64,000 nt of DNA from Urechis unicinctus (lineage: Eukaryota > Annelida > Polychaeta > Xenopneusta > Urechidae), in NCBI GenBank assembly GCA_034190875.2, contig CM067348.1, forward strand, positions 49,491,931 through 49,555,930, given 5' to 3'. The notes under the pieces are model-generated. The model saw only the letters and a program-made list of their open reading frames with translations, was not told the DNA's origin and did no database searches. The position numbers were made by a program, and so were the translations under genes. This document shows, one piece after another, positions 27,121-39,690 of this stretch. Each line of letters begins with the position of its first letter. Position 1 is the first letter of the stretch.

Positions 27121-29485
27121 CAACTGTATATGTTCTTGCATATATTCACAATTTGCTTCATCGAGCGTCAAACTGACCTCAAATTGATTCATTGTGCATT
27201 CTTTATTACATGTTTTATCCATTTATTTGACAGAGTATCATTGTCTTGCCTTACATTAGATTTATTTTGAGAATTTAACTGAATCTCATCTCTCAGTGTG
27301 AATGATATAAATCCCCTCAGGACACACCATGATAAAAACATGGATTACAGCAGCATCTACAGGCAATGTGCTGAAGGATTGGTTAAGGTCAGGACTAGGT
27401 AGAAGATGAATTTGTTTTGTTGATGATTAATCTTTGATTGCTGTTCATTTGCTTATCTAGGGTCACTTAAGATCTACCAAACATGTATCCACAATATAGG
27501 CATTCAGAGTTGATTCGGCTGAATAAATTGACTTCAATGGACTGAATGTATTGACCTCATAAGGGTTAACAATATAAGGAAATCAATGATCGGGATATCA
27601 AGCAAAGCATATCAAAAGATCAATTTGAACATGATCAGCAGGAACTACCACAACAGCGTCTTATGCAGCTCTCGCAGTAATAGACTTTTAAGAGATCCAG
27701 TCTTGGGTTTCCATATGGACACAATTAGTGAATCCATACAACAGCTTGTCCATATGATTCAGCAAAAGATGATTCTCTCTGCTGTGCGCCAGCTATAGTT
27801 ACACATACTGTTACAAACATTAAATTAACTTGTCAAACTGGCTATCAGTCTTATATCAAAACCACTGAAGGAAGTCGATGTAATACATTACACAACATTA
27901 ATTCTTTCCAACCTGATTAGGTTGATCATCAATACAACATGTCACATGAATCACTCTCTTGATCCTCTGAGGACGACGTGCTCCCTGGCAGTGACCTCAT
28001 GTTATTAAGTAAAGGAAGTAAAAACTAATCCACTCTCATGTGGCAGATACTGAATCTACATTTGAATATTAACCAATAGAATATTGGTAAAAACACATTG
28101 TAGGCCTGATCTTATCAATATGCACTTAAAATACAATTATATAACCAATAAAAAAGAGCACACCTATCAATAAGTAATATAACCTTCCTTCATTGACCAC
28201 TGATGGCAACTTTAATATTCTCTTTCAGAGTACTGAGATGACAGGCATTGACTAGTGACCACCAGGAATGTTGCTATGGAGCTTAGCATTGATAAATATA
28301 CTAGATTTCAATGCTTGGATGCTCCCCTGGGTTGGCTTTGAGGTATCTCCCATGGTCACTTAACCACTGTTTAAATGGTGTCTCATCCACATAAGCCAGC
28401 GCTCTTCATCCTAAACCTGAGGTCACACATACAATAGTGCACATCGGAAAATTAGTTTATGGTGAAGATGAGGACATACATACCTGATGTTCATCTGGAG
28501 TTGAATCTGTGACAAAGCACCAGATGTTCAGAATAAGTCTACTGCCCAGAAAGCATAGTTCAGTAATCAGAAACATAGATGAAGCCACATGACCTCCTCA
28601 CTATTCTTATCTTTAACTATACATTTATCTCAAATCACCAAATGTCATGAAATGATAAGACTAAAGAATATTTCTTTTCACTAAACAAGAGCCTAGTGGC
28701 CCTAAAGCAAAACACTGCTCCCTTTGATATGAGGAGGTATCTAGCAGAGATAGATGAGCATAATTATTATGTTTGGACAGATGATACTGTTGCCCATCTT
28801 GAACAAATAAATTTCCCAAAAAAGGGCTGATAAACCAACACAGCTGATATGAATCTCCAATATGATTCATTTGAGATCTGAGTCCATAACAGCACCATGA
28901 TATTAAACCCAGAACAGGAGATAAATCAGTTAATCACTACCAGTGCTGCTGAGCAAAATTTCAATCTTACTGCCTAACAATAAAGATGGCTATTGAAGCT
29001 CTGCTTCTTTGACACAATTTTCATTAACAAGTTATGACAGCATATAATCATAGCTTTTATAGTTTAACATTATATTCAATGACACATCAGGGCTGAACAA
29101 TAACCCCCAAAGTCACTTGTCTGGCAACAGTAGTCCATCGCCAAGTAGTTACACAAATAGTTATAGCATTTAAGCCTAATTATTTAAGTTTTTAAGAAAT
29201 GATTCACCCAAACACCCATGAGTTATTAATAACATAGTTACATTTTTCTTGGAACAAGAAATTTTAATTTGTTTTTATTTAGCAAGTTAGAGGTCAAAAG
29301 CCATAAAGCTATGAGCTATATTTGCAAGAAGATATGGACATGATAAAACCCATGCATGATTTGAGACATCTAGCTTGATACAAGAGGTCAATAGTCCTTG
29401 AAGCTCTGCTGCTTTTGATGTGATTTTCAATAATAAGTTATGACGAATTAAATAATACAATGACACACAGGGCTGAACACTAATC
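27121..29485. other. Non-coding part of unit 1
   Basis: No recognised gene. There is an internal direct repeat of about 100 bp: 28990-29105 and 29395-29480 share GAAGCTCTGCT, AAGTTATGAC and CAGGGCTGAACA in order. Confidence 0.55.
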
Positions 29486-29547
29486 CAGGGCTGGAAATTA
29501 ACTTAAATGGCCACCCGTCATCAGGACGGGTCAGGACAATAAAGATG

Positions 29548-29783
29548 CCATGTAAGGAGAACCCCAGGTCAATGATATACTGGGCTGGTGATAAGAACCC
29601 CAGGTCAGTGATATACTGGGCTGGTGATAAGGATAACCCCAGATCAGTGATATACTGGGCTGGTTATAAGAACCCCAGGTCAGTGTCGCGATGGGCTGGT
29701 GATAGGGGGAAGCCCAGGTCAGCGATATACTGGGCTGGTGATAAGAACCTCAGGTCAGTGTCACGATGGGCTGGTGATGAGTA
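29548..29783. repeat. 36 bp minisatellite, unit 1
   Basis: About seven copies of a 33-39 bp unit, AACCCCAGGTCAGTGATATA plus CTGGGCTGGTGATAAG. Because the unit length is usually a multiple of three, a plus-strand frame stays open (NPRSVIYWAGDK repeats), but there is no other sign of coding. Confidence 0.93.
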
Positions 29784-30102
29784 GATGATATGAATTGCAG
29801 ATATATACAAAGCAAATTAAGTGTACACCAATGTGACACTATACACAGGTGCATACATTATAACTCCAAGACCATAGATCAGGACCAGGTGGAGCTAAAC
29901 AGTCAAACTGGGTAATCAAAACCTCTGATAAAAAACTTCCACTTAACCAGATTGATGAAGCCATACTCACACGCAACAAATACAGATAATACTCATTGTT
30001 TCAGTAATTTATGTCATTCTGATGGTTTAAAAAACAATGACATTTAGACATAACATGTGATTGATATATCTCAATGGGACATAATACACGAGTGAAGTCA
30101 AA

Positions 30103-30430
30103 ACATTGATGAAGCCACAACATAAATGAATACAAAACATTGGTGAAACCACAACATTGGTGAAGCCAAAATATTGTTGAAGCCACAACATTGGTGACGC
30201 CACAGTATTTGTGACGCCACAGTATTGGTGAAGCCACAGTATTGGCAAAGCCACAATATTGGTGAAGCCACAGTATTGTTGAAGCCACAATCTTGATGAA
30301 GCCATGACATTGGTGAAGCCACAACATTGGTGATGCCACAGTATTGATGAAGCCACAGTATTGGTAAAGCCACAGTATTGGTGAAACCACAATATTGATG
30401 AACCCACAACACTGGTGAAGCCACCAAATC
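30103..30430. repeat. 17 bp minisatellite, unit 1
   Basis: About 19 copies of TTGGTGAAGCCACAGTA with single-base variants. A 17 bp period without stop codons keeps all three minus-strand frames open, which explains three overlapping ~120-170 codon frames here; none is a gene. Confidence 0.95.
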
Positions 30431-30725
30431 GGTGAATAGACCATGCATGCAGAAGAAAATAAATTTTCATGCGTGGTTGAGCACATGGACCTTAATATTA
30501 CCAATGTGACTCATTATGTAGATTTTGTGTGTGTTCTCAATACAGTATTAGCTTCATCTTTTCACAAATTCATCTCAAACAGTCAGTCTTAATGACTTAA
30601 TAACCATATAATATGGTATTAGTAATGTTTTCAGGCCAGGGCTACACACAATATTAACATCGAGGGAAATGTAGCCCAAAGACCCAAATAGTCGTCGCGT
30701 TAAATGCATAATGTTTCAGTGTATA

Positions 30726-33490
30726 TAAACCACCCTTGAGTACAAGTTACCAACGATGTTGTGTATAATCCCAAAAATGTTTGGCAAGTGGGCAAAATTA
30801 CCTGTGGCATTTTTCACTTGATCAGTATAATTGATAAAAATCATAACATTTTGGCTGATGTCAAGGACCATACAGATCCGATTTTTAGTTAGCAAGGAAA
30901 TTTTGACACTCGAAGGTCCTGTGTAAGATCTGAGACCATTAGTTTGATTTATAACAAAATGTGACATCAAAACTTTCAATAACCTATCGGGTTTATAGGC
31001 ACAGGAGCTTATTCATAATAATCCAGGGGTCAAAGGTTATGCAGGAAGATTTGGTCGACGTGGAGTTGCTAGCTTGCATTATGAGAAAACGTGTCAACAA
31101 GAATTATTCCCCATTGAGTAAATCACCCAGGGACCAAAAGATCATGCAGAGCTGATATTTACTGTGTAAGTGATCATCAATATAGGAGTTGTTCATGTTT
31201 AATTTGAGACTGGTAGCATGCTTTGTAAGAAAACTTAGCTAACGTGATTATTTTTCAGTAATAAGGTCACAAAGGGCTGATATTTTGTATGTAAGTGACA
31301 ATCAATATAAGAGAGGCTTGCATTATTAACAAAAAAAAGAGACAGATGGAAAGGGCAAAGCTGTGCGGAGGAGCAGAACTATTAATGGTTACTGACTAAT
31401 GGTCCCATAAATTTTACCTTCTAAGTCACATGCAACAGGTCAGGTAACCCCTTTCAGGGATGGGCAACCAATCAAAGGGACCATCCAAGTCATGCATAAC
31501 CAGTCAGTTTGTTACATCTTGGGAACTGCACTGTCCTAAAGAGGCCTCATGTTTGATTTGGGTTTCATATATGCTTAATACCACTATCAACATTAAACCA
31601 GATGCACAGATTTGATAGCTCAAACATGATAGATTCAAATGAGGCGATTATACTATTGAACAATTGTTTTAATTACAAACATTGAACATTTAGCAACAAT
31701 TTTAATACCAATATTGATGTGGCAGATACCCTTACAAACGAAGCTCTTGACTTCGGAAACCTACTTTGGGTCTCATTATTTGGCCTGCCACTGTTTAACT
31801 TGGCTTTCAACTCTAACCAGCACAGTTTGTTTTGGATAGCTACTATTGAGATCTAAAGGATCACTTTCCTGACTAATTGATGGCAAAGGTGTGACTCTGT
31901 CCATGACTGAACTATCATATAACACATTATCAAACTTATAGGAATTTTATAAAGAACTCGTGTATTGGGATGATAATATCATTGATATATAGCAGATCAT
32001 GCTATGTTCATGTCCAATAAAAGTACCTTAAAAGGTAATATAATCAAAGGATGTTGAAAGCAAAATATCCATATTCAACCTTTGAAAAAAAAATAACATT
32101 TGAAAGAGTACCCCCCCCACCCCCCTCCTCAAACGCACCACCACCAGGGTTGTTGTAGTGGCTAGTGACAATTGTGTCATAGTTCACCATACAACATTGT
32201 AAGTTACAGTGCATAAAGGCGAGTGCGATCGATGATCCTGGATCCCCTACCAACAACAGAATTGGAGCGTTTGGGGTATTGTGATATTGGAGAGCATGTC
32301 CGCTGTCAAGATCAGCAGATACCACAAACGATAACATCAGGCTGGCGGTGGGCGAAATGCCAATGTTTACATCTGACACAGTGACAAATGGCGCAAAAAC
32401 CGTTCACTAAAATGGCGAATGCGTATATGTACGTTAGAAAATACAATGGTAATCAGTAGCTCTGTCCAACCAATCTGTAGCCACCTAGTAACAATCTCTG
32501 GGTATTGTTGGTCGTTGGATTATTGATCGGTAAGTGTGACTGACCGGCTGAGCCCACGTCCAGAGCAGTCCGCTGAAGCTCGTTAACTACTGTAAACTAC
32601 GGATATTTCAAACAATTTGTCGCACATGAAATGTCATCCCGCAACAATAACGTTCATTGCCACATGAATGATATTCAATCTATAAACGTTGGAATAATAT
32701 TGATTGAACAATAATCACATGGAAACAGAGCGTGTAAAATTGTCATGGCTGACCAATCGCATTTGTTTATATTCGCTCGTGTGGAAATTCCATGCAGTAT
32801 GGAAAGCTGGATTTATTACAATCCCAAAATAGACCTTCTGGGTGAGCCCGCGGTTCTGTTCGTGGGGACACTTGGAATTTGCAAACTGATTACACAAAAA
32901 AAACAATCTGGCTAATTGTTCCCTTGTTATAAAGAGTGCGTTGATACTAAATAATTTCACTTCTTACTTGAAACATTACACATCAAGAAAACCGTTATCT
33001 CATACCAGTAAGATTCTACAAAAGTTTAAAATGGATCTGCATCTCGGATTCCCCAACAAAAGTTTTGCATTTGTTCTAATCTATTTAAATTTAAAATTAT
33101 CAGACGGATAATATTGAGAGAAAAAAAAAAAAAATGAGCTGAAAAAGACCTTACCAGTAAAATTGCCATTTATTTTATATCCGCTCGCAAAGATATTTGA
33201 GCGTGTGCTGCCCGCCACTCGTTAAACTGCCAATTTATATATACATTTGAAATTTGTATATTTTTCATTTGGAAAGAATTGTTCATTGACGTTAAAAGTC
33301 ACACAAAATCATGAATCTAAGTTTGAAGCAAATATACATCAAACAAACCTATATAATGACCTATTATTCAACATGGCCCAAATGGTCGTTGGGCCAAAAT
33401 GTAAATTCAGGGAAATGCATCAAAGCGCAAATAAAAGTGGACAGTTTGCCCTAATAATGAGATACCAACCTCAGGCTGATTAGTTGAAAA
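30726..33490. other. Non-coding part of unit 1
   Basis: Apart from the candidate exon at 32044-32379 nothing is recognised: no transposon ends, no arrays, only short frames. Confidence 0.5.
32044..32379 (-). CDS. Possible first exon of an unrecognised protein, copy 1
   Basis: A 111-codon minus-strand frame starts MSDVNIGISPTASLM and contains NAPILLLVGDPGSSIALAFM and MVNYDTIVTSHYNNPGGG. Its composition looks protein-like and unlike the repeat-driven frames nearby. I do not recognise the family. Only the first ~85 residues look credible; the rest reads through a C-rich homopolymer run and poly(A). It could be a coding exon whose donor lies near the Gly-rich end, or chance. The copy at 41009-41341 differs by one codon-sized deletion in the C run. 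Confidence 0.3.
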   Translation of the reverse strand: MSDVNIGISPTASLMLSFVVSADLDSGHALQYHNTPNAPILLLVGDPGSSIALAFMHCNLQCCMVNYDTIVTSHYNNPGGGAFEEGGGGGTLSNVIFFSKVEYGYFAFNIL

Positions 33491-33496
33491 CAATGT

Positions 33497-33543
33497 ATAT
33501 ATATATATAGAGATATATATATATATAGAGAGAGATATAGATA

Positions 33544-33588
<45 letters not shown>

Positions 33589-33662
33589 TATATATTAGAG
33601 ATATATATATATATATCTAGAATATATCTATATATCTATATATATATATATATATATATATA

Positions 33663-33706
<44 letters not shown>

Positions 33707-33739
33707 ATCTATATCTATATATATATATATATATATATA
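33497..33739. repeat. TA/GATA microsatellite, unit 1
   Basis: Mostly TA with GATA and TCTA variants. It differs in internal pattern from its partner at 42460-42717, the largest local difference between the two tandem units. Confidence 0.95.
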
Positions 33740-34140
33740 CAGGGAAAAACATTAACTATCGTCCGTCCCTGAAAAGTAGGTGAAGCTATCGGACAAGTGA
33801 AGCTGCCATCTAACTTGCCCGACGGGACAAGTCGTTTTTCATATTCTGTTTTTTGGTTTGTCTTTAAATAAAGCATATGAAGATCGATCGTCAACTCCTG
33901 GGAACGGGCGCTCAGTTTACCAAGAAAGAAAAAACCCCAAATCGTCCGTATGCGAGCTCAATGTCTAAACAGGCTCTCAACTCGCCGCGTGATCGGCGAT
34001 TCACGATAAATTCCGAGTTGGTCTACGCTCAGTCTATCGGATTCTATGACCGGGCAAGGAGGTTTTTCAATGGGACAAGCAAATATTAGGAGAAATTGCC
34101 AGACTGGACAAGTATTTCTCAGAGTGTGTGTTTCTCCCTG
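33740..34140. mobile_element. hAT-like MITE, 401 bp, unit 1
   Basis: Ends are CAGGGAAAAACATTAAC on the left and TGTTTCTCCCTG on the right, inverted over about 12 bp (CAGGGAnAAACA). Inside are paired ACTTGCCCGACGGGACAAG-type palindromic motifs. It is inserted at the edge of a TA array, so a target duplication cannot be told from the repeat. It has no coding capacity. The CAGGG end and ATTAAC motif suggest the same superfamily as the 49384-50572 element. Confidence 0.7.
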
Positions 34141-34436
34141 AATATACATACCAGCCCTTTCATATACTTAATAAAATAAATTAGAAACTGAAATCGGCCG
34201 CACCTCTGCACTTATCAAATTAACCTACAGGAACCACATAACCCCTCCATCCCACCTCCAACAACGGGCGTATGTAAATATGCCTAGAACGTTCGATATC
34301 GAGGATGAGAAGTTGATTTATTGTCAGTCAACAGCCATTGTATGTGGAATCGAATGTTTCTGCGCATGCAGAATAGTTGCGAAGTATATTCATCCATTGA
34401 CAGATGAGGCAATGAGTTGATGACAATATATCTTAC

Positions 34437-34560
34437 CAACCCTGCTGCGTTTGAATGACAAACTCCGTTATTGGCAAAGAATCAAGCAAACTGTGATATT
34501 TGTTTTTGGTTAAGCAGGGTTAATTCGCTGTTTACTGACTGCGCAGTACGGCTCAGGTAC
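34437..34560 (-). pseudogene. Orphan copy of the dispanin leader exon
   Basis: Identical to 25476-25600 including the donor GTAAGAT, but the following sequence (below 34340) is the right end of unit 1, not the dispanin gene. If its promoter is active, transcripts could still splice over unit 1 into the dispanin acceptor at 25058, about 9 kb away on the same strand; this is inference. Confidence 0.45.
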
Positions 34561-34987
34561 GCTGACCTTTAGTGAAGGTAATGTTTTGGGTTCCGCCAAA
34601 TATCTACATCTTGGTTTCTTAAAAAGTACAAAAAGGTATCATTGAGGTAACCGTGACAAACTATCGCTATCCATGCGCATTGAGACTTTTGTTATTAAAA
34701 TATACCTTTAAAATAGTCTGGATTAACGAGGGATTCCGCTGAATTATATCCGGTTATAAATAAGGAAGTGGGGAGCTTTTTACACAAAAAAAGTGGCGAC
34801 CATTACCGCCATCGCGCCTTGGGCAGACATCAACATTTGCTGGCTTGTCAGGGACATGTGATGGTCTTGAGAAAAGAGTCTATAGCTATGTTGAGCTGTG
34901 TAGTGATGATGAAATGACACGTAATCACCCCCCCCCCCCGTCATCAGGCGACCATACCATGATATCAACAAAAGCACATGGCACTGT

Positions 34988-35174
34988 ACGTACATACATA
35001 CATACATACATACATACATACATACATACATACATACATACATACATACATACATACATACATACATACATACATACATACATACATACATACATACATA
35101 CATACATACATACATACATACATACATACATACATACATACATACATACATACATACATACATACATACATACA

Positions 35175-35206
<32 letters not shown>

Positions 35207-35208
35207 AA
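34988..35208. repeat. (TACA)n microsatellite, unit 2
   Basis: Pure tetranucleotide array, partner of 26029-26256, flanked by the same left and right repeats. Confidence 0.97.
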
Positions 35209-35322
35209 CATACATACTGTTGCACTACTCCGGGTTGATTGGACTACATTTAACAACACATATATTATAGGACCTGGCGCTCAGTAGCCCTACATTGGGA
35301 ATCGAGCAAAGGTAGACATTTT

Positions 35323-35840
35323 TGAGGGAGTACGGAGTAAATAACCCATGATGCCAATTCTCTTCAACCCATACATAAAGCTTCTCGCCATGGTGGGTCC
35401 ATCTAAAGGATAAGATAAATTCTGTATCGTCCGACAATGTTAGGCTCATCGACTACTAATGGTGATCTGATGACGCTGTCAGCAGCTATCATTGTCATAT
35501 GTTCAAGACATGTAACTGGTCTAAACGTGGTGTGGACTGGGACATTGTATACACCATGTTAGAGGCTGAACTCCACAAGAACGCGATAAACTTGGAGATT
35601 GATAACCATAAGCAGAGGGCCTTGTCAACACAGTATTGAATTCTGAATTTATTTAGAAGAGAATGATAAATGTGTTTCTTTGGCTAAAATTTGGGACAGG
35701 AATAGCTTCACGGATCGAGTAAATAAATCAATAAGTATTGTTTGCGTAGAGACAGGATAAAGTCATCCAGGTTCAATGCGAACTCTTCTTTTATTGATGC
35801 AAATCACATTGTTCGTGTATGTAGCAAAATTAGAGGGCGT
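35323..35840. repeat. Dispersed repeat right of the TACA array, copy 3
   Basis: Tandem-unit partner of 26362-26880, same family as 10069-10580. Confidence 0.85.
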
Positions 35841-36084
35841 CGTTAACTTGGTCGCTGGTGTTGCGAATTTGTGGGAATTATTGACTTGTGTGACATTAGA
35901 GTAGAATAAAACTAAAACTGGTTTTTACTTTAAATGTCACGGTTCTTTCACACAGTTGAACTATTCACGGTCGTTCACTTGTTTAAGGTTACGTTTGGTT
36001 GCAAACTAGATTAAAGAAATCCACGGTATACACCGGGCGCTGCAATAGCGCCAGCAATCGGTCAAGGTTCACGCTGTGTCCAAC
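35835..36084. repeat. Dispersed ~240 bp repeat, copy B
   Basis: Tandem-unit partner of 26878-27120, with a small AAAACT duplication inside. Confidence 0.7.
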
Positions 36085-38448
36085 TGTATATGTTCTTGCA
36101 TATATTCACAATTTGCTTCATCGAGCGTCAAACTGACCTCAAATTGATTCATTGTGCATTCTTTATTACATGTTTTATCCATTTATTTGACAGAGTATCA
36201 TTGTCTTGCCTTACATTAGATTTATTTTGAGAATTTAACTGAATCTCATCTCTCAGTGTGAATGATATAAATCCCCTCAGGACACCATGATAAAAACATG
36301 GATTACAGCAGCATCTACAGGCAATGTGCTGAAGGATTGGTTAAGGTCAGGACTAGGTAGAAGATGAATTTGTTTTGTTGATGATTAATCTTTGATTGCT
36401 GTTCATTTGCTTATCTAGGGTCACTTAAGATCTACCAAACATGTATCCACAATATAGGCATTCAGAGTTGATTCGGCTGAATAAATTGACTTCAATGGAC
36501 TGAATGTATTGACCTCATAAGGGTTAACAATATAAGGAAATCAATGATCGGGATATCAAGCAAAGCATATCAAAAGATCAATTTGAACATGATCAGCAGG
36601 AACTACCACAACAGCGTCTTATGCAGCTCTCGCAGTAATAGACTTTTAAGAGATCCAGTCTTGGGTTTCCATATGGACACAATTAGTGAATCCATACAAC
36701 AGCTTGTCCATATGATTCAGCAAAAGATGATTCTTCTGCTGTGCGCCAGCTATAGTTACACATACTGTTACAAACATTAAATTAACTTGTCAAACTGGCT
36801 ATCAGTCTTATATCAAAACCACTGAAGGAAGTCGATGTAATACATTACACAACATTAATTCTTTCCAACCTGATTAGGTTGATCATCAATACAACATGTC
36901 ACATGAATCACTCTCTTGATCCTCTGAGGACGACGTGCTCCCTGGCAGTGACCTCATGTTATTAAGTAAAGGAAGTAAAAACTAATCCACTCTCATGTGG
37001 CAGATACTGAATCTACATTTGAATATTAACCAATAGAATATTGGTAAAAACACATTGTAGGCCTGATCTTATCAATATGCACTTAAAATACAATTATATA
37101 ACCAATAAAAAAGAGCACACCTATCAATAAGTAATATAACCTTCCTTCATTGACCACTGATGGCAACTTTAATATTCTCTTTCAGAGTACTGAGATGACA
37201 GGCATTGACTAGTGACCACCAGGAATGTTGCTATGGAGCTTAGCATTGATAAATATACTAGATTTCAATGCTTGGATGCTCCCCTGGGTTGGCTTTGAGG
37301 TATCTCCCATGGTCACTTAACCACTGTTTAAATGGTGTCTCATCCACATAAGCCAGCGCTCTTCATCCTAAACCTGAGGTCACACATACAATAGTGCACA
37401 TCGGAAAATTAGTTATGGTGAAGATGAGATGAGGACATACATACCTGATGTTCATCTGGAGTTGAATCTGTGACAAAGCACCAGATGTTCAGAATAAGTC
37501 TACTGCCCAGAAAGCATAGTTCAGTAATCAGAAACATAGATGAAGCCCACATGACCTCCTCACTATTCTTATCTTTAACTATACATTTATCTCAAATCAC
37601 CAAATGTCATGAAATGATAAGACTAAAGAATATTTCTTTTCACTAAACAAGAGCCTAGTGGCCCTAAAGCAAAACACTGCTCCCTTTGATATGAGGAGGT
37701 ATCTAGCAGAGATAGATGAGCATAATTATTATGTTTGGACAGATGATACTGTTGCCCATCTTGAACAAATAAATTTCCCAAAAAAGGGCTGATAAACCAA
37801 CACAGCTGATATGAATCTCCAATATGATTCATTTGAGATCTGAGTCCATAACAGCACCATGATATTAAACCCAGAACAGGAGATAAATCAGTTAATCACT
37901 ACCAGTGCTGCTGAGCAAAATTTCAATCTTACTGCCTAACAATAAAGATGGCTATTGAAGCTCTGCTTCTTTGACACAATTTTCATTAACAAGTTATGAC
38001 AGCATATAATCATAGCTTTTATAGTTTAACATTATATTCAATGACACATCAGGGCTGAACAATAACCCCCAAAGTCACTTGTCTGGCAACAGTAGTCCAT
38101 CGCCAAGTAGTTACACAAATAGTTATAGCATTTAAGCCTAATTATTTAAGTTTTTAAGAAATGATTCACCCAAACACCCATGAGTTATTAATAACATAGT
38201 TACATTTTTCTTGGAACAAGAAATTTTAATTTTTTTTTTATTTAGCAAGTTAGAGGTCAAAAGCCATAAAGCTATGAGCTATATTTGCAAGAAGATATGG
38301 ACATGATAAAACCCATGCATGATTTGAGACATCTAGCTTGATACAAGAGGTCAATAGTCCTTGAAGCTCTGCTGCTTTTGATGTGATTTTCAATAATAAG
38401 TTATGACGAATTAAATAATACAATGACACACAGGGCTGAACACTAATC

Positions 38449-39690
38449 CAGGGCTGGAAATTAACTTAAATGGCCACCCGTCATCAGGACGGGTCAGGAC
38501 AATAAAGATGCCATGTAAGGAGAACCCCAGGTCAATGATATACTGGGCTGGTGATAAGAACCCCAGGTCAGTGATATACTGGGCTGGTGATAAGGATAAC
38601 CCCAGATCAGTGATATACTGGGCTGGTTATAAGAACCCCAGGTCAGTGTCGCGATGGGCTGGTGATAGGGGGAAGCCCAGGTCAGCGATATACTGGGCTG
38701 GTGATAAGAACCTCAGGTCAGTGTCACGATGGGCTGGTGATGAGTAGATGATATGAATTGCAGATATATACAAAGCAAATTAAGTGTACACCAATGTGAC
38801 ACTATACACAGGTGCATACATTATAACTCCAAGACCATAGATCAGGACCAGGTGGAGCTAAACAGTCAAACTGGGTAATCAAAACCTCTGATAAAAAACT
38901 TCCACTTAACCAGATTGATGAATGAAGCCATACTCACACGCAACAAATACAGATAATACTCATTGTTTCAGTAATTTATGTCATTCTGATGGTTTAAAAA
39001 AACAATGACATTTAGACATAACATGTGATTGATATATCTCAATGGGACATAATACACGAGTGAAGTCAAAACATTGATGAAGCCACAACATAAATGAATA
39101 CAAAACATTGGTGAAACCACAACATTGGTGAAGCCAAAATATTGTTGAAGCCACAACATTGGTGACGCCACAGTATTTGTGACGCCACAGTATTGGTGAA
39201 GCCACAGTATTGGCAAAGCCACAATATTGGTGAAGCCACAGTATTGTTGAAGCCACAATCTTGATGAAGCCATGACATTGGTGAAGCCACAACATTGGTG
39301 ATGCCACAGTATTGATGAAGCCACAGTATTGGTAAAGCCACAGTATTGGTGAAACCACAATATTGATGAACCCACAACACTGGTGAAGCCACCAAATCGG
39401 TGAATAGACCATGCATGCAGAAGAAATAAATTTTCATGCGTGGTTGAGCACATGGACCTTAATATTACCAATGTGACTCATTATGTAGATTTTGTGTGTG
39501 TTCTCAATACAGTATTAGCTTCATCTTTTCACAAATTCATCTCAAACAGTCAGTCTTAATGACTTAATAACCATATAATATGGTATTAGTAATGTTTTCA
39601 GGCCAGGGCTACACACAATATTAACATCGAGGGAAATGTAGCCCAAAGACCCAAATAGTCGTCGCGTTAAATGCATAATGTTTCAGTGTA
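38449..39690. mobile_element. hAT-like element fragment, unit 2
   Basis: Partner of 29486-30725, with the same single recognised terminus. It contains the 36 bp minisatellite at 38512-38746 and the 17 bp minisatellite at about 39068-39400. Confidence 0.7.

Larger units (their letters stand above)
29486..30725. mobile_element. hAT-like element fragment with one recognised end, unit 1
   Basis: Begins CAGGGCTGGAAATTAAC, followed by an ACCCGTC...GACGGGT palindromic motif. This is the same terminus, in opposite orientation, as the right end of the element at 49384-50572. From about 30583 to 30725 it again matches the interior of that element (GTATTAGTAATGTT, AGGGCTACACACAA, TTAAATGCATAATG). About 1 kb between these parts is extra and includes two minisatellites. 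No right terminus was recognised, so it is truncated or rearranged. Confidence 0.7.
25379..34339. repeat. Tandem duplication unit, copy 1 (8,961 bp)
   Basis: Colinear and almost identical with 34340-43314. The left edge reads CCGTT then GTATGTGG; the junction at 34339/34340 reads CAGCCATT then GTATGTGG; the right edge of copy 2 reads CAGCCATT then ACGATAAG. Only TT is shared between the outer flanks, so the join has 2 bp of microhomology. Differences between copies are mainly small indels and microsatellite lengths. The unit contains the dispanin leader exon, a TACA array, dispersed repeats, two minisatellites, hAT-like sequence, a TA array and a MITE. Confidence 0.95.

Noticed and set aside
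29548-29783. NPRSVIYWAGDK repeat peptide as a possible repetitive protein
   Set aside because: It is a 36 bp minisatellite within transposon-like DNA, with no extension beyond the repeat and no splice context.
30001-30504. Three overlapping minus-strand frames of 116-167 codons rich in Trp, Cys, Phe
   Set aside because: They come from a 17 bp stop-free minisatellite that cycles through all three frames; same at 38968-39471.
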